DNA of 64,000 nucleotides from Flavobacterium sp. CG_23.5 (GCF_017875765.1 NZ_JAGGNA010000001.1:1681501-1745500); one strand, 5' to 3'; shown: positions 27,579 through 38,142, counted from the first letter of the stretch. Numbers and translations are program-made. Notes: a model not told the origin generated them from the letters alone.

Positions 27579-28184
27579 TTATTTGTTGTACAACTCTACG
27601 ATTAATTGTTCTTTAATGTTTTCTGGGATTTGAAGTCTCGCAGGTACAGAAACGAAAGTACCTTCTTTAACGTCGTTATTCCAAGTAATCCATTCATAAA
27701 CATGACTTGAATTAGATAAAGAACGTTCGATAGCTTCTAAAGATTTAGATTTTTCACGAACACCAACTTTATCACCAGGTTTAAGGTGGTAAGAAGGAAT
27801 ATTAACAACCTCACCATTTACGGTAACGTGTCTGTGAGAAACGATTTGACGAGCACCTCTTCTAGAAGGAGCAATACCCATTCTAAAAACCACATTGTCT
27901 AATCTTGCTTCACACAATTGTAATAAAACTTCACCAGTAACACCTTTAGTAGCTGATGCTTTTTCGAATAAATTTCTGAATTGTTTTTCTAATATTCCAT
28001 AAGAATATTTAGCTTTTTGCTTTTCCATTAACTGGACAGCATATTCAGATTTTTTTCCTCTTTTTTTTGCCATCCCGTGTTGTCCGGGTGGGTAATTTCT
28101 TTTTTCGAAAGCTTTATCGTCTCCGAAAATTGCTTCGCCAAATTTACGAGCGATTCTTGTACTTGGACCAGTATATCTTGCCAT
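27579..28184 (-). CDS. rpsD: 30S ribosomal protein S4 (uS4)
   Basis: A 201-residue primary rRNA-binding protein. The N-terminus reads [20 protein letters not shown], without the zinc-binding cysteines of the other S4 type. The S4 RNA-binding domain is at [27 protein letters not shown]4 represses its own operon in several bacteria. A 91-base structured leader separates it from rpsK here, the longest gap in the alpha segment. Confidence 0.98.
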   Translation of the reverse strand: MARYTGPSTRIARKFGEAIFGDDKAFEKRNYPPGQHGMAKKRGKKSEYAVQLMEKQKAKYSYGILEKQFRNLFEKASATKGVTGEVLLQLCEARLDNVVFRMGIAPSRRGARQIVSHRHVTVNGEVVNIPSYHLKPGDKVGVREKSKSLEAIERSLSNSSHVYEWITWNNDVKEGTFVSVPARLQIPENIKEQLIVELYNK

Positions 28185-28197
28185 TTTAATTTGTTTA

Positions 28198-28249
28198 AGG
28201 TAGAGATTATGAATTCAGGTCTTATCCTTCGATAATCAACGTTCTACCT
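28198..28249 (-). promoter_or_regulatory. Structured leader upstream of rpsD
   Basis: AGGTAGA (28198-28204) and TCTACCT (28243-28249) form an outer 7-bp stem. Inside it TTATC/GATAA close a four-base loop. It lies within the rpsK-rpsD spacer, 14 bases before the rpsD start. It could be an S4 autoregulatory site or a processing signal. Confidence 0.45.
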
Positions 28250-28275
28250 ATGTTATACTATAATTAATTTGAGTA

Positions 28276-28659
28276 TTAAACTCTACGTCTTTTAGGAGGA
28301 CGACATCCATTATGAGGCATTGGAGTAACATCGATAATCTCTGTAACTTCAATACCACCATTATGCAAAGAACGGATAGCAGACTCACGTCCGTTTCCTG
28401 GTCCTTTTACATAAACTTTTACTTTTTTAAGTCCTGCCTCAAGAGCTACTTTACTACAATCTTCTGCTGCCATTTGGGCTGCGTATGGAGTATTCTTTTT
28501 AGAACCTCTAAAACCCATTTTACCAGCTGAAGACCAAGAAATAACTTCACCTTTTTTGTTTGTCAAAGAAATGATGATGTTATTGAAGGTAGCAGAAATA
28601 TGAGCCTCTCCCGTTGATTCAACGATAACTTTACGTTTTTTTGCAGTTGCTTTAGCCAT
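28276..28659 (-). CDS. rpsK: 30S ribosomal protein S11 (uS11)
   Basis: A 127-residue protein of the platform near the mRNA exit. The conserved body has [17 protein letters not shown] and [15 protein letters not shown], and the tail [18 protein letters not shown] is the family signature. It lies 8 bases after rpsM. Confidence 0.98.
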   Translation of the reverse strand: MAKATAKKRKVIVESTGEAHISATFNNIIISLTNKKGEVISWSSAGKMGFRGSKKNTPYAAQMAAEDCSKVALEAGLKKVKVYVKGPGNGRESAIRSLHNGGIEVTEIIDVTPMPHNGCRPPKRRRV

Positions 28660-28667
28660 ATTACTTA

Positions 28668-29042
28668 TTATTTAGTTGCTTTTTTCTTGTTGGCAACAGT
28701 TTTTCTTTTACCTTTTCTTGTTCTAGAGTTGTTTTTAGTTCTTTGTCCTCTTAAAGGAAGACCAGTTCTATGACGGATACCTCTGTAACAACCAATATCC
28801 ATTAAACGTTTGATGTTTAAAGAAACTTCAGAACGTAATTCTCCTTCAATTTTAAATGCTGATACAGCTTCACGAATTGCTCCGATCTCATCATCATTCC
28901 AATCTTGGACTTTTTTATCTTGGCTAACTTGAGCTTTTTCTAAAATCTCAATAGCTCTACTATTTCCTAATCCGAAGATATAGGTAAGTGCTACAACACC
29001 TCTCTTATTTTTCGGGATATCTACCCCTGCTATTCTTGCCAT
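28668..29042 (-). CDS. rpsM: 30S ribosomal protein S13 (uS13)
   Basis: A 124-residue head protein that contacts the P-site tRNA and 50S subunit. It starts [20 protein letters not shown] and carries the signature [20 protein letters not shown], with a basic tail. It lies two bases after the rpmJ stop. Confidence 0.98.
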   Translation of the reverse strand: MARIAGVDIPKNKRGVVALTYIFGLGNSRAIEILEKAQVSQDKKVQDWNDDEIGAIREAVSAFKIEGELRSEVSLNIKRLMDIGCYRGIRHRTGLPLRGQRTKNNSRTRKGKRKTVANKKKATK

Positions 29043-29044
29043 AA

Positions 29045-29161
29045 CTATCCTTGTCTTTGTTTAAATCTAGGATTCTTTTTGTTTATAACGTACAATCTCC
29101 CTTTTCTACGCACAATTTTGCACTCGGGACTTCTCTTTTTTACTGATGCTCTAACTTTCAT
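29045..29161 (-). CDS. rpmJ: 50S ribosomal protein L36 (bL36), zinc-free form
   Basis: A 38-codon gene between infA and rpsM. The translation begins [15 protein letters not shown] and ends NPRFKQRQG, unmistakable for L36. The usual CxxC and further zinc ligands are missing: only one Cys remains (in SPECK) and the later positions are Lys, Asn and Phe. It is therefore of the C-minus type that does not need zinc. It ends just two bases before rpsM. Confidence 0.96.
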   Translation of the reverse strand: MKVRASVKKRSPECKIVRRKGRLYVINKKNPRFKQRQG

Positions 29162-29173
29162 TGTGAATATCCT

Positions 29174-29389
29174 TTAATATCTATAAGTAATTCTTGCTTT
29201 TGACAAATCGTAAGGGCTCATTTCTAGTTTCACTTTATCACCAGGTAATAATTTGATGTAATGCATACGCATTTTTCCAGATATATGGGCGATTACAATA
29301 TGTCCATTTTCTAACTCTACACGGAACATTGCATTTGACAATGCTTCAATGATTGATCCGTCTTGTTCTATTGCTGATTGTTTTGCCAT
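29174..29389 (-). CDS. infA: Translation initiation factor IF-1
   Basis: A 71-residue single OB-fold (S1-like) factor that binds the A site during initiation. [20 protein letters not shown] and the [20 protein letters not shown] core are typical. It lies three bases downstream of secY, in the secY-infA-rpmJ-rpsM order common outside the gamma-proteobacteria. Confidence 0.98.
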   Translation of the reverse strand: MAKQSAIEQDGSIIEALSNAMFRVELENGHIVIAHISGKMRMHYIKLLPGDKVKLEMSPYDLSKARITYRY

Positions 29390-29392
29390 AAG

Positions 29393-30739
29393 TTAAGCTA
29401 CTGCCTTTCTATTTTTACCACTTTTCATTAAACCGTCATAATGTTTGTTTAACAAGTATGAATTGATTTGTTGAATTGTATCTATGGCAACACCAACCAT
29501 AATTATTAATGAAGTACCTCCAAAAAACATTGCCCAAGATTGTTGAACATCCATAAGACTTACAACAATTGCTGGGAACACAGCTATCAAAGCAAGAAAT
29601 AAAGAACCTGGAAAAGTTATCAAAGACATCACCTTGTCAAGATAATCAGAAGTTTCAACTCCAGGTCTAACCCCAGGAATAAAACCACCACTTCTCTTTA
29701 AATCATCAGACATTTTGTTAGTAGGAACTGTAATCGCAGTATAAAAGAAGGTAAATACAACTATTAAAGTTGCAAAAACTACATTATACCATAATCCAAA
29801 CATATTACTAAAAGCGCCAACAATTGATTGTGATGCATCTGATTTTGATAAACCTGCCACAGCAGCAGGAATAAACATAATTGCCTGAGCAAATATAATA
29901 GGCATAACACCAGAAGCGTTAAGCTTCAATGGAATCCATTGTCTATTTCCACCCATTAAATCTTGTTCGTAATCTCCCGATGTTGTACGACGAGCATACT
30001 GAACAGGTATTCTTCTAACTGCCATTACTAGTAATACACAAGCAATAATAACTAAAAGCCAAATAATAATTTCAATAACCAATAGCATTGGTCCACCGTT
30101 ATTATTAGTTACTCTAGTTGTAAATTCTTGCATAAAAGCTTGTGGAAACCTAGCTAGAATACCAACCATAATCAACAATGATATTCCGTTTCCGATACCT
30201 TTATCAGTAATTTTTTCTCCCAACCACATGGCAAATATTGTCCCTGTCACTAAGATTACTACTGATGAAAATAAGAATTCAAATGAATTAAATCCTAACA
30301 AAAAAGCACTACTAGGTAGGGTTTGGTACAAATTATAAATGTAAGTTGGACCTTGAACTAAAGTAATACCTATCGTTAACCAACGGGTTATTTGATTAAT
30401 CTTTTTTCTGCCACTTTCTCCATCACTTTGAAGCTTTTGTAAATATGGAATCGCAATTCCCATTAACTGAACAACAATAGACGCAGAAATATATGGCATT
30501 ATTCCTAAAGCAAAAACTGAAGCTTTAGAAAAAGCACCTCCGGTAAACATATCTAAAATAGATCCGATACCATTTTTGGTTTGACCAGCTAAACTGTTTA
30601 ATTGAGTTGCATCAATTCCAGGAAGTGTAACGTGTGCTCCAAAACGATAAACTAAAAGAAGTCCTAAGGTGATTAGGATTCTATTTTTTAGCTCCTCGAT
30701 TTTCCAAACATTACTTATTGATTCTATAATTTTCTTCAT
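29393..30739 (-). CDS. secY: Protein translocase subunit SecY
   Basis: The channel-forming subunit of the inner-membrane Sec translocon. It has 448 residues with ten predicted helices, GAHVTLPGID near helix 1 and the pore-region IMPYISASIVVQLM. GFIPGVRPG and the cytosolic loops for SecA and ribosome contact are present. It lies 13 bases after rplO, as usual in the spc segment. Confidence 0.98.
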   Translation of the reverse strand: MKKIIESISNVWKIEELKNRILITLGLLLVYRFGAHVTLPGIDATQLNSLAGQTKNGIGSILDMFTGGAFSKASVFALGIMPYISASIVVQLMGIAIPYLQKLQSDGESGRKKINQITRWLTIGITLVQGPTYIYNLYQTLPSSAFLLGFNSFEFLFSSVVILVTGTIFAMWLGEKITDKGIGNGISLLIMVGILARFPQAFMQEFTTRVTNNNGGPMLLVIEIIIWLLVIIACVLLVMAVRRIPVQYARRTTSGDYEQDLMGGNRQWIPLKLNASGVMPIIFAQAIMFIPAAVAGLSKSDASQSIVGAFSNMFGLWYNVVFATLIVVFTFFYTAITVPTNKMSDDLKRSGGFIPGVRPGVETSDYLDKVMSLITFPGSLFLALIAVFPAIVVSLMDVQQSWAMFFGGTSLIIMVGVAIDTIQQINSYLLNKHYDGLMKSGKNRKAVA

Positions 30740-30752
30740 ATTAATTGAAAAA

Positions 30753-31205
30753 TTACATCGTTACAGCTTCTCCACCAGCAGCTTCAATAGCAGCTTTTGC
30801 AGTAGCAGTAAATTTGTGAGCGGTTACTTTTAATTTTGCAGTCAATTCACCTCTACCTAAAATCTTAACGATTTCATTTTTGGTAGCCAAACGATTAGCA
30901 ACATATACTGTCATATCAACAGTATCTTTAATAACACCATTGTCAACTAAAAGTTGCAGTGTATCAAGATTAACACCTTCGTAATCTTTACGATTGATGT
31001 TTGTAAAACCAAACTTAGGTACACGTCTTTGAAGTGGCATTTGACCACCTTCAAAACCAATCTTTTTAGAATAACCAGAACGAGATTTAGCTCCTTTGTG
31101 ACCTCTTGCAGAGGTACCACCTTTTCCAGAACCTTCACCTCTACCTAATCTTTTATTTTGATTGTGAGTAGAACCTTCAGCAGGTTGTAAATTACTTAAA
31201 TTCAT
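30753..31205 (-). CDS. rplO: 50S ribosomal protein L15 (uL15)
   Basis: A 150-residue protein. The glycine-rich N-terminal extension ([20 protein letters not shown]) threads into 23S rRNA, and the C-terminal globular part ends in [11 protein letters not shown]. It sits between rpmD and secY, with 11-13 base gaps. Confidence 0.97.
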   Translation of the reverse strand: MNLSNLQPAEGSTHNQNKRLGRGEGSGKGGTSARGHKGAKSRSGYSKKIGFEGGQMPLQRRVPKFGFTNINRKDYEGVNLDTLQLLVDNGVIKDTVDMTVYVANRLATKNEIVKILGRGELTAKLKVTAHKFTATAKAAIEAAGGEAVTM

Positions 31206-31216
31206 AACAGTATTTG

Positions 31217-31399
31217 TTATTTAGCTTCTTCAACAGAAACTAAGTGTTTAACTTTATTTATCATCCCAAGGATTGTAGGATTTGAATCATGCTCTACAAC
31301 TTGTCCCATTTTACGTAGACCTAAAGCTTCCAAACCTCTTTTTTGAGTAAGAGGACAATTGATTTTGCTTCTTACTTGTTTTACTAATAATTTAGCCAT
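31217..31399 (-). CDS. rpmD: 50S ribosomal protein L30 (uL30)
   Basis: A 60-residue protein, typical L30 length. The signature [20 protein letters not shown] is followed by the [13 protein letters not shown] segment. Between rpsE and rplO. Confidence 0.97.
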   Translation of the reverse strand: MAKLLVKQVRSKINCPLTQKRGLEALGLRKMGQVVEHDSNPTILGMINKVKHLVSVEEAK

Positions 31400-31411
31400 A
31401 ATTTCCTTGAA

Positions 31412-31939
31412 TTAACCTTTAAAAACTTTTTCTAAAGAAACACCTCTTTGTTTTGCAACAGTATAAGCACTTCTCATTTGTAATAAAGCATCAAAAGTTG
31501 CTTTCACTACGTTGTGAGGATTTGAAGATCCTTGAGATTTAGATAATACATCATGAATACCTACTGATTCAAGAACTGAACGAACAGCTCCACCAGCAAT
31601 AACTCCTGTACCATGAGAGGCAGGAATTAAAAATACACGTGCACCACCAAATTTACCTTTTTGTTCGTGAGGAACTGATTTTCCATTCAAAGGAATTTTA
31701 ACTAAATTTTTCTTAGCATCTTCTACTGCTTTCGCAATTGCTTCAGAAACGTCTTTAGATTTTCCTAATCCATGTCCAACCACTCCATTTTCATCACCTA
31801 CAACTACAATAGCAGAAAAACCAAAAGCTCTACCACCCTTTGTAACCTTAGTAACACGATTTACACTTACCAAACGATCTTTTAATTCAAGACCACTTGG
31901 TTTTACTAACTCTACATTCTTGTATTTACTATTAGACAT
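31412..31939 (-). CDS. rpsE: 30S ribosomal protein S5 (uS5)
   Basis: A 175-residue protein important for translational accuracy. The dsRBD-like N-domain contains [20 protein letters not shown], and the second domain contains [18 protein letters not shown]. No alteration of the loop linked to spectinomycin resistance can be judged from this alone. It lies 6 bases after rplR. Confidence 0.98.
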   Translation of the reverse strand: MSNSKYKNVELVKPSGLELKDRLVSVNRVTKVTKGGRAFGFSAIVVVGDENGVVGHGLGKSKDVSEAIAKAVEDAKKNLVKIPLNGKSVPHEQKGKFGGARVFLIPASHGTGVIAGGAVRSVLESVGIHDVLSKSQGSSNPHNVVKATFDALLQMRSAYTVAKQRGVSLEKVFKG

Positions 31940-31945
31940 ACTATA

Positions 31946-32296
31946 TTAGAATTTAAGTCCAGCCGCTCTTGCGCCTTCCGCTAATGATTTAATACGACCG
32001 TGATATAAATAACCTCCTCTATCGAAAGTTACCACGTCTATCCCAGCTTTCAAAGCTTTTTCAGCAACTAGTTTTCCAACCGCTGTAGCAACTTCAATGT
32101 TCGTACCGTTACCTATTTCTTTTTCTCTTGAAGAAGCCGCCAATATAGTAACTCCGTTTACGTCATCAATAAGTTGCGCGTAAATTTCTTTGTTACTTCT
32201 AAATACAGAAAGTCTTGGATTAGTAGCAGTACCACTAATTGTTTTTCTAATTCTGAATCTAATTCGTTGTCTTCTTTCAGGTTTTGTTAATGACAT
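31946..32296 (-). CDS. rplR: 50S ribosomal protein L18 (uL18)
   Basis: A 116-residue 5S rRNA-binding protein. The [17 protein letters not shown] core and the C-terminal [20 protein letters not shown] signature are intact. It lies 11 bases after rplF. Confidence 0.98.
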   Translation of the reverse strand: MSLTKPERRQRIRFRIRKTISGTATNPRLSVFRSNKEIYAQLIDDVNGVTILAASSREKEIGNGTNIEVATAVGKLVAEKALKAGIDVVTFDRGGYLYHGRIKSLAEGARAAGLKF

Positions 32297-32307
32297 AATC
32301 TTATTTT

Positions 32308-32850
32308 TTAAGCTGATTTACCTGCTTTTCTTCTTAATACTTCACCCACAAATTTAACACCTTTTCCTTTGTACGGCTCAGGCTTACGGAAACCTCTGAT
32401 TTTCGCAGCTACCTGACCTAAAAGTTGTTTGTCAAATGATGTTAATTTAACGATAGGGTTCTTACCTTTTTCAGATATAGTTTCTAAAGTTACTTCTGGA
32501 GCAATTTGTAAAACTATATTGTGAGAATAACCAAGCGCTAAATCTAATTTTTGTCCTTGATTCGAAGCTCTATAACCAACTCCTACCAATTCTAATGACT
32601 TAGTAAAACCATCCGTCACACCGATAATCATATTATTGATTAAAGATCTGTACAAACCATGTTTTGCTCTTTGGTCTTTGTGATCAGACGATCTGTCTAC
32701 TTGAACAATACCGTCTTCAACTGTTACAGTTACGTCCGAAAACTCCTGTGTAAGTTGACCATTTTTTCCTTTTACTGTAATAATACCGTCTTTAACTTCT
32801 ACAGTTACTCCAGCAGGGACTACAATTGGATTTTTACCTATTCTTGACAT
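32308..32850 (-). CDS. rplF: 50S ribosomal protein L6 (uL6)
   Basis: A 180-residue protein of two tandem similar domains near the factor-binding centre. It starts [15 protein letters not shown] and ends with [21 protein letters not shown], the family signature. It lies between rpsH and rplR. Confidence 0.98.
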   Translation of the reverse strand: MSRIGKNPIVVPAGVTVEVKDGIITVKGKNGQLTQEFSDVTVTVEDGIVQVDRSSDHKDQRAKHGLYRSLINNMIIGVTDGFTKSLELVGVGYRASNQGQKLDLALGYSHNIVLQIAPEVTLETISEKGKNPIVKLTSFDKQLLGQVAAKIRGFRKPEPYKGKGVKFVGEVLRRKAGKSA

Positions 32851-32866
32851 CTTATAAGTCTTTTAA

Positions 32867-33265
32867 TTAGTATACGTAACAAATTACTTCACCACCTACA
32901 TTTAATTGCTTAGCTTGTTTTCCTGTCATCAAACCTTTAGATGTAGAAACAATAGCAATCCCTAATCCATTAAGGATTCTTGGAATGGAAGAAGAACCTG
33001 AATACTTACGTAAACCTGGTTTACTAATTCTTTGGATATCTTTAATTACTGACTCTTTAGTATCTTTATCATACTTCAAAGCAATTTTGATTGAACCCTG
33101 AACAGCGTTGTCTTCAAATTTGTAACTTAAGATATAACCTTGATCAAATAAGATCTTTGTTATTTCTTTTTTTAGATTAGATGCAGGAATTTCAACAACT
33201 TTATGGTTTGCAGCCACAGCGTTACGAACTCTTGTCAAATAATCGGCAATAGGATCTGTATACAT
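32867..33265 (-). CDS. rpsH: 30S ribosomal protein S8 (uS8)
   Basis: A 132-residue primary binder of 16S rRNA helix 21. [13 protein letters not shown] opens it and the C-terminal [20 protein letters not shown] is the signature. In E. coli S8 represses the spc genes by binding their mRNA. Here an unusually long 124-base structured leader precedes rpsH, a candidate for its own control. Confidence 0.98.
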   Translation of the reverse strand: MYTDPIADYLTRVRNAVAANHKVVEIPASNLKKEITKILFDQGYILSYKFEDNAVQGSIKIALKYDKDTKESVIKDIQRISKPGLRKYSGSSSIPRILNGLGIAIVSTSKGLMTGKQAKQLNVGGEVICYVY

Positions 33266-33337
33266 TTGTATTAATTTGCGGTTTTGGTTTTCTTTAAGAC
33301 TATCTTATTGAACCTTAAACCAATTTATAAATATTAA

Positions 33338-33388
33338 TGATACAGACATAACTATGTTAAGTCTGTATCAGTACGTAATAAATTACGT
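33338..33388 (-). promoter_or_regulatory. Two hairpins in the rpsN-rpsH spacer
   Basis: TGATACAGAC (33338-33347) pairs perfectly with GTCTGTATCA (33361-33370). Next to it ACGTAAT and ATTACGT (33373-33388) form a second perfect inverted repeat. Both follow the rpsN stop directly and precede rpsH (S8). There is no T tract, so a plain terminator is unlikely. An S8 target, a processing site or an attenuator is possible. Confidence 0.5.
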
Positions 33389-33389
33389 C

Positions 33390-33659
33390 TTACCAAGATG
33401 CTTTTTTAACACCAGGTATCAATCCATTATTTGCCATTTCACGAAATGTAACACGTGAAAGACCGAATTGACGCATATACCCTCTTGGTCTACCTGTTAA
33501 TTTGCAACGATTGTGCAAACGAACTGGCGAAGCATTTTTTGGTAACTTTTGCAAACCTACGAAATCTCCAGCTTCTAACAAAGCTTTTCTTTTCTCAGCA
33601 TACTTCGCTACTGTTTTTTCTCTCTTAACCTCGCGGGCTTTCATTGATTCTTTAGCCAT
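33390..33659 (-). CDS. rpsN: 30S ribosomal protein S14 (uS14), zinc-free form
   Basis: The 89-residue long form of S14. Only one cysteine ([20 protein letters not shown]) remains and the CxxC pair of the short zinc type is absent, so it is the C-minus form. The C-terminal signature [23 protein letters not shown] is intact. Three bases separate it from rplE. Confidence 0.98.
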   Translation of the reverse strand: MAKESMKAREVKREKTVAKYAEKRKALLEAGDFVGLQKLPKNASPVRLHNRCKLTGRPRGYMRQFGLSRVTFREMANNGLIPGVKKASW

Positions 33660-33662
33660 GTC

Positions 33663-34214
33663 TTAATTCTTTTTAAAAGGTAATCCTAATTCTGTCAATA
33701 GAGACTTTGCTTCTTTATCTGTTTTCGCAGTAGTTACAAAAGAGATATCCATTCCTGATATTTTGTTTACTTTGTCAATATCAATTTCTGGGAAAATGAT
33801 TTGCTCCAAAACACCAAGGTTATAATTTCCTCTTCCGTCAAAACCAGTAGCTTTAATACCACTGAAATCTCTTACACGTGGCAAAGCTGAAGTGATAAGT
33901 CTATCTAAAAACTCATACATTCTTTCTCCACGTAAAGTAACTTTTGCTCCAATAGGCATCCCTTTTCTCAATTTGAAAGACGCAACGTCTTTCTTTGAAA
34001 TAGTAGATATTGCTTTCTGTCCAGTGATCTTTGTTAACTCATCAACTGCATAGTCGATTAATTTTTTATCAGATACAGCTGCACCAACTCCTTTACTTAA
34101 AACGATTTTGTCCAATTTTGGAACTTGCATTACGTTTACGTATCCGAATTCCTCTTTAAGAGCAGCGATTACTCTGCTCTTATATTCTTCTTTTAGTCTA
34201 GGTATATACGCCAT
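33663..34214 (-). CDS. rplE: 50S ribosomal protein L5 (uL5)
   Basis: A 183-residue 5S rRNA-binding protein of the central protuberance. It shows [17 protein letters not shown] near the N-terminus, [17 protein letters not shown] and a C-terminal block ([16 protein letters not shown]) typical of the family. Three bases after rplX. Confidence 0.98.
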   Translation of the reverse strand: MAYIPRLKEEYKSRVIAALKEEFGYVNVMQVPKLDKIVLSKGVGAAVSDKKLIDYAVDELTKITGQKAISTISKKDVASFKLRKGMPIGAKVTLRGERMYEFLDRLITSALPRVRDFSGIKATGFDGRGNYNLGVLEQIIFPEIDIDKVNKISGMDISFVTTAKTDKEAKSLLTELGLPFKKN

Positions 34215-34216
34215 TA

Positions 34217-34531
34217 CTATAGTACTTGATTAGATTTTTTTGAAAATCTTACTTTCTTATCTCCTTCTACTCTAATACCAACTCTAGTTGTCTCCTTTGT
34301 TTTAGGATCAATTAAAGAGATGTTAGATATTTGTATAGAAGCTTCTTTCTTTACGATACCACCTTGAGGGCTTTTTGCACTAGGTTTCGTATGTTTTGAA
34401 ACCATGTTTACACCTTCAACAATCGCTTTGTTTTTCTCTTTGTACACACGTAATACTTTACCTTCAGCACCTTTATGGTCTCCAGCAATTACTCTTACGA
34501 TGTCACCTGATTTTATTTTTAGCTTTATCAT
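34217..34531 (-). CDS. rplX: 50S ribosomal protein L24 (uL24)
   Basis: A 104-residue assembly-initiator protein with an N-terminal KOW motif ([21 protein letters not shown]). The downstream [18 protein letters not shown] segment is usual. It lies between rplN and rplE. Confidence 0.97.
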   Translation of the reverse strand: MIKLKIKSGDIVRVIAGDHKGAEGKVLRVYKEKNKAIVEGVNMVSKHTKPSAKSPQGGIVKKEASIQISNISLIDPKTKETTRVGIRVEGDKKVRFSKKSNQVL

Positions 34532-34542
34532 CTTAAAACGAA

Positions 34543-34911
34543 TTAAAGCACTTCTGGTGCTAATGATACAATTTTCATGAATTGTTTTTCACGAAGTTCT
34601 CTTGCTACTGGACCAAAAACACGAGTTCCTCTCATTTCTCCTGCAGCATTCAAAAGAACACATGCATTGTCATCGAAACGGATATAAGAACCATCGGCTC
34701 TTCTCACTTCTTTTTTGGTACGTACAACAACTGCAGTTGAAACAGCTCCTTTTTTAACGCTTCCGTTAGGGGCTGTATCTTTGATAGAAACTACAATCTT
34801 GTCACCAACAGAGGCATACCTTCTTTTGGTACCTCCTAAAACACGGATAGTTAAAACTTCTTTAGCTCCTGTGTTATCTGCTACTTTTAGTCTTGATTCT
34901 TGTTGTACCAT
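34543..34911 (-). CDS. rplN: 50S ribosomal protein L14 (uL14)
   Basis: A 122-residue subunit-interface protein. [19 protein letters not shown] opens it and the end [11 protein letters not shown] is standard. The family length is exactly kept. Confidence 0.99.
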   Translation of the reverse strand: MVQQESRLKVADNTGAKEVLTIRVLGGTKRRYASVGDKIVVSIKDTAPNGSVKKGAVSTAVVVRTKKEVRRADGSYIRFDDNACVLLNAAGEMRGTRVFGPVARELREKQFMKIVSLAPEVL

Positions 34912-34913
34912 AA

Positions 34914-35174
34914 TTATTTAGCTCTTTCTAAGATTTCAACTAACCTCCAACATTTAGTTTTACTTAAAGGACGCGTTTCGCTAATCCTTACCGTATCTCC
35001 AATGTTACAGTCGTTCATTTCGTCGTGTGCGTGATACTTTTTAGTTTTCAACACGAACTTACCGTATAATGGGTGTTTTACTTTACGCACTTCAGCAACA
35101 ACAATAGATTTATCCATTTTGTCAGAAGTAACAACACCAACTCTTTCTTTTCTTAAATTTCTTTTTTCTTCCAT
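34914..35174 (-). CDS. rpsQ: 30S ribosomal protein S17 (uS17)
   Basis: An 86-residue OB-fold primary rRNA binder. It shows [18 protein letters not shown] and the signature [20 protein letters not shown]. Two bases separate it from rplN. Confidence 0.98.
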   Translation of the reverse strand: MEEKRNLRKERVGVVTSDKMDKSIVVAEVRKVKHPLYGKFVLKTKKYHAHDEMNDCNIGDTVRISETRPLSKTKCWRLVEILERAK

Positions 35175-35191
35175 CTTTCAGCAGACTACAG

Positions 35192-35383
35192 TTATTGTAA
35201 CTCTCTTTTAGTAAGTTCTGTAGCTAATCTAGCAACCGCTCTTCTCACACTTCTAATTTGAAGTGGGTTTTCAATTGGCGAAATAGCGTGAGCCATTTTT
35301 AGATCAGCATATGTTTTCTTAGTCTGGCTAAGCTTTTCTTGCAACTCTGCTGCAGAAAGATCTTTTATTTCTGATTGTTTCAT
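35192..35383 (-). CDS. rpmC: 50S ribosomal protein L29 (uL29)
   Basis: A 63-residue protein near the polypeptide exit tunnel. I start at ATG 35383 (MKQSEIKDLSAAELQEKL). The frame is open to a TTG at 35422, but that would overlap rplP and is not needed. The C-terminal LQIRSVRRAVARLATELTKR is the family signature. Confidence 0.97.
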   Translation of the reverse strand: MKQSEIKDLSAAELQEKLSQTKKTYADLKMAHAISPIENPLQIRSVRRAVARLATELTKRELQ

Positions 35384-35396
35384 AATATAATATAGA

Positions 35397-35822
35397 TTAT
35401 GCTTCGAAATCTCTAGCAACAACGAACTTCGTTTTTACTGGAAGCTTTTGAGCTGCAAGACGTAACGCCTCTTTTGCAACTGACAAAGGTACTCCTCCAA
35501 CTTCAAACATAATTCTTCCGGGTTTAACAACAGCAGCCCAATATTCAACGGCTCCTTTACCTTTACCCATACGTACCTCAAGAGGTTTCTTAGTAATTGG
35601 TTTGTCTGGAAATATTTTGATCCATAATTGTCCTTCTCTTTTCATAAAACGAGTTGCAGCAATACGCGCAGCTTCGATTTGACGAGAGGTTAAGAACATT
35701 CCATCTTCATGTACAGATTTAATACCAAACATTCCATTAGAAAGTTCATGCCCTCTTTGAGAGTTTCCTTTCATTTTACCTTTTTGTACCTTTCGGTATT
35801 TTGTTCTTTTAGGCTGTAACAT
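35397..35822 (-). CDS. rplP: 50S ribosomal protein L16 (uL16)
   Basis: A 141-residue protein next to the peptidyl-transferase centre. [19 protein letters not shown] opens it; [19 protein letters not shown] and [14 protein letters not shown] are signatures. It lies 13 bases before rpmC and 19 after rpsC. Confidence 0.98.
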   Translation of the reverse strand: MLQPKRTKYRKVQKGKMKGNSQRGHELSNGMFGIKSVHEDGMFLTSRQIEAARIAATRFMKREGQLWIKIFPDKPITKKPLEVRMGKGKGAVEYWAAVVKPGRIMFEVGGVPLSVAKEALRLAAQKLPVKTKFVVARDFEA

Positions 35823-35841
35823 TTTTCTTTAGTTTAAAAAT

Positions 35842-36603
35842 TTACTTTCTTTTACGAGCGTCTGGTTTTCCACCTTTGTTAAAAGGCTTTCTATCTCCTC
35901 TTGGAGAATCGCCACCTTTACCTCCACCAGTACCAGATTGTTTTTTGTCCATTCCAGCAAGCGGAGAAAGATCTCTCTTTCCATAAACTTCACCTTTCAT
36001 GATCCACACTTTGATACCCATTCTACCATAAGTAGTATGTGCTTCAGCAAGTGCATAATCAATGTCAGCTCTGAAAGTTGATAGAGGAACTCTTCCTTCT
36101 TTGAAACCTTCTGAACGAGCCATCTCCGCACCATTCAAACGACCAGAAATCAAAACTTTGATACCTTCTGCGTTCATACGCATAGAGGCAGCAATAGCCA
36201 TTTTGATTGCACGTCTGTAAGAAATTCTGCTTTCGATTTGACGACAGATGCTTGTAGCAACTAGATACGCGTCAAGTTCAGGTCTTTTGATTTCAAAGAT
36301 GTTGATTTGAACCTCTTTGTCAGTAATTTTCTTAAGTTCTTCTTTTAACTTGTCTACCTCTTGGCCACCTTTTCCGATAATGATACCAGGTCTAGCAGTA
36401 GTGATAGTAACGGTTACAAGTTTCAAAGTTCTCTCGATGATTACTTTTGATACACTAGCTTTTGATAAACGAGCATGGATATACTTTCTGATTTTGTGAT
36501 CTTCGGCAAGTTTATCACCATAATCATTTCCACCATACCAGTTTGAGTCCCATCCTCTGATGATACCAAGTCTATTTCCAATTGGATTTGTCTTTTGTCC
36601 CAT
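35842..36603 (-). CDS. rpsC: 30S ribosomal protein S3 (uS3)
   Basis: A 253-residue mRNA-entry protein. The KH domain carries [16 protein letters not shown] and the C-domain [14 protein letters not shown] element ([14 protein letters not shown]). A Gly/Lys/Arg-rich tail (about 35 residues) extends beyond the E. coli length, as in other Bacteroidetes. Confidence 0.98.
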   Translation of the reverse strand: MGQKTNPIGNRLGIIRGWDSNWYGGNDYGDKLAEDHKIRKYIHARLSKASVSKVIIERTLKLVTVTITTARPGIIIGKGGQEVDKLKEELKKITDKEVQINIFEIKRPELDAYLVATSICRQIESRISYRRAIKMAIAASMRMNAEGIKVLISGRLNGAEMARSEGFKEGRVPLSTFRADIDYALAEAHTTYGRMGIKVWIMKGEVYGKRDLSPLAGMDKKQSGTGGGKGGDSPRGDRKPFNKGGKPDARKRK

Positions 36604-36609
36604 CTTGTA

Positions 36610-37020
36610 TTAAATTGCTTGTGTGTTATTAATAGATCCTAACACGATTGTTACGTGATTAGAACGCTTTCTAATTCTGTGTGCACGACCCTGTGGAGCT
36701 GGACGAAGTCTTTTCAACATCATTCCACCATCAACCGTAATCGTTTTAACAAATAACCCAGCTTCTTCCATATTAGCGTCAGGGTTTTTTGCTTGCCAGT
36801 TGGCAATTACAGATAAAACCAATTTTTCTAATTTTCTTGAAGCCTCTTTAGAACTGAATCTTAAGATGTTAAGTGCTCTCTCTACCTTCTGACCTCTTAC
36901 CAAGTCCGCTACTAAGCGCATTTTTCTAGGTGAAGTAGGGCAGTTATTCAATTTTGCGAAAGCTATAGACTTATTAGCCTCTTTTCTCGCATCTGCTGTT
37001 TCTCTTTTACGAACTCCCAT
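36610..37020 (-). CDS. rplV: 50S ribosomal protein L22 (uL22)
   Basis: A 136-residue protein whose loop lines the exit tunnel. [20 protein letters not shown] and the C-terminal [20 protein letters not shown] are signatures. The N-terminus is about 20 residues longer than in E. coli. Six bases from both neighbours. Confidence 0.98.
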   Translation of the reverse strand: MGVRKRETADARKEANKSIAFAKLNNCPTSPRKMRLVADLVRGQKVERALNILRFSSKEASRKLEKLVLSVIANWQAKNPDANMEEAGLFVKTITVDGGMMLKRLRPAPQGRAHRIRKRSNHVTIVLGSINNTQAI

Positions 37021-37026
37021 TGCTTC

Positions 37027-37305
37027 TTATTTTTTACCTTTATTTTTTGCTCCAGCATGACCTCTAAAAGATCTAGTTGGTGAAAATTCTCCTAATTTGT
37101 GACCTACCATGTTTTCTGTTACGTAAACTGGTACAAATTGACGACCGTTATGAACTGCGATAGTTTGCCCAACAAAGTCTGGAGTAATCATGGAAGCTCT
37201 AGACCATGTCTTGATAACTCCCTTACCACCTTTTTCAATGTTTTCTTGAACTTTCTTGTCTAACTTATAATGAACGAAAGGTCCTTTTTTTAATGAACGT
37301 GCCAT
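37027..37305 (-). CDS. rpsS: 30S ribosomal protein S19 (uS19)
   Basis: A 92-residue head protein. [19 protein letters not shown] and the signature [18 protein letters not shown] are complete. Six bases after rplB. Confidence 0.98.
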   Translation of the reverse strand: MARSLKKGPFVHYKLDKKVQENIEKGGKGVIKTWSRASMITPDFVGQTIAVHNGRQFVPVYVTENMVGHKLGEFSPTRSFRGHAGAKNKGKK

Positions 37306-37311
37306 ATCTTA

Positions 37312-38136
37312 TTATTTCTTTCTACGTTCTACGATATACTTGTTACTCGGGTTTTTCTTAGAACGAGTTCTATAACCTTTAGCTGGTATTCCATTTCTTG
37401 AACGTGGATGTCCACCAGAAGAACGTCCTTCACCACCACCCATTGGGTGATCGACAGGGTTCATTGCAACAGGTCTTGTTCTAGGTCTTCTTCCTAACCA
37501 TCTTGTTCTACCTGCTTTACCAGATACAACTAATTGGTGGTCTGAATTAGAAACCGCTCCAATTGTAGCCGAACAAGTCAACAAGATTAATCTTGTTTCC
37601 CCAGAAGGCATTTTAATTGTTGCATATTTTCCATCTCTTGCCATCAATTGAGCAAATGTTCCAGCAGAACGAGCGATTACAGCCCCTTGTCCTGGTCTCA
37701 ATTCGATACAAGAAATTACAGTTCCAAGTGGAACTCTACTTAAAGGTAATGTATTTCCAATTTCAGGTTGAGAATCAGGACCAGAAACTAATTTCTGACC
37801 TACTTTCAATCCGTTTTGAGCAATAACATAAGTTTTCTCACCATCAGCATAAGCTAATAAAGCGATAAACGCAGTACGATTTGGATCATATTCGATCGAT
37901 TTCACTGTAGCTGGAATTCCTTCTTTTGTACGTTTGAAATCAATAATACGATATCTCTGCTTGTGACCACCACCCGTATAACGCATGGTCATCTTTCCTT
38001 GACTATTTCTACCACCAGAGTTTTTTATCGGCGCTATCAAAGAGCGTTCCGGCTTATCAGTTGTAATGGCGTCATAACCATTCACAACTCTAAATCGCTG
38101 ACCTGGGGTAATAGGTTTTAATTTTCTTACTGACAT
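37312..38136 (-). CDS. rplB: 50S ribosomal protein L2 (uL2)
   Basis: A 274-residue protein at the peptidyl-transferase centre. [16 protein letters not shown] opens it; the C-terminal [17 protein letters not shown] stretch includes the histidine implicated in activity. Full length. Confidence 0.99.
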   Translation of the reverse strand: MSVRKLKPITPGQRFRVVNGYDAITTDKPERSLIAPIKNSGGRNSQGKMTMRYTGGGHKQRYRIIDFKRTKEGIPATVKSIEYDPNRTAFIALLAYADGEKTYVIAQNGLKVGQKLVSGPDSQPEIGNTLPLSRVPLGTVISCIELRPGQGAVIARSAGTFAQLMARDGKYATIKMPSGETRLILLTCSATIGAVSNSDHQLVVSGKAGRTRWLGRRPRTRPVAMNPVDHPMGGGEGRSSGGHPRSRNGIPAKGYRTRSKKNPSNKYIVERRKK

Positions 38137-38142
38137 TTTATC

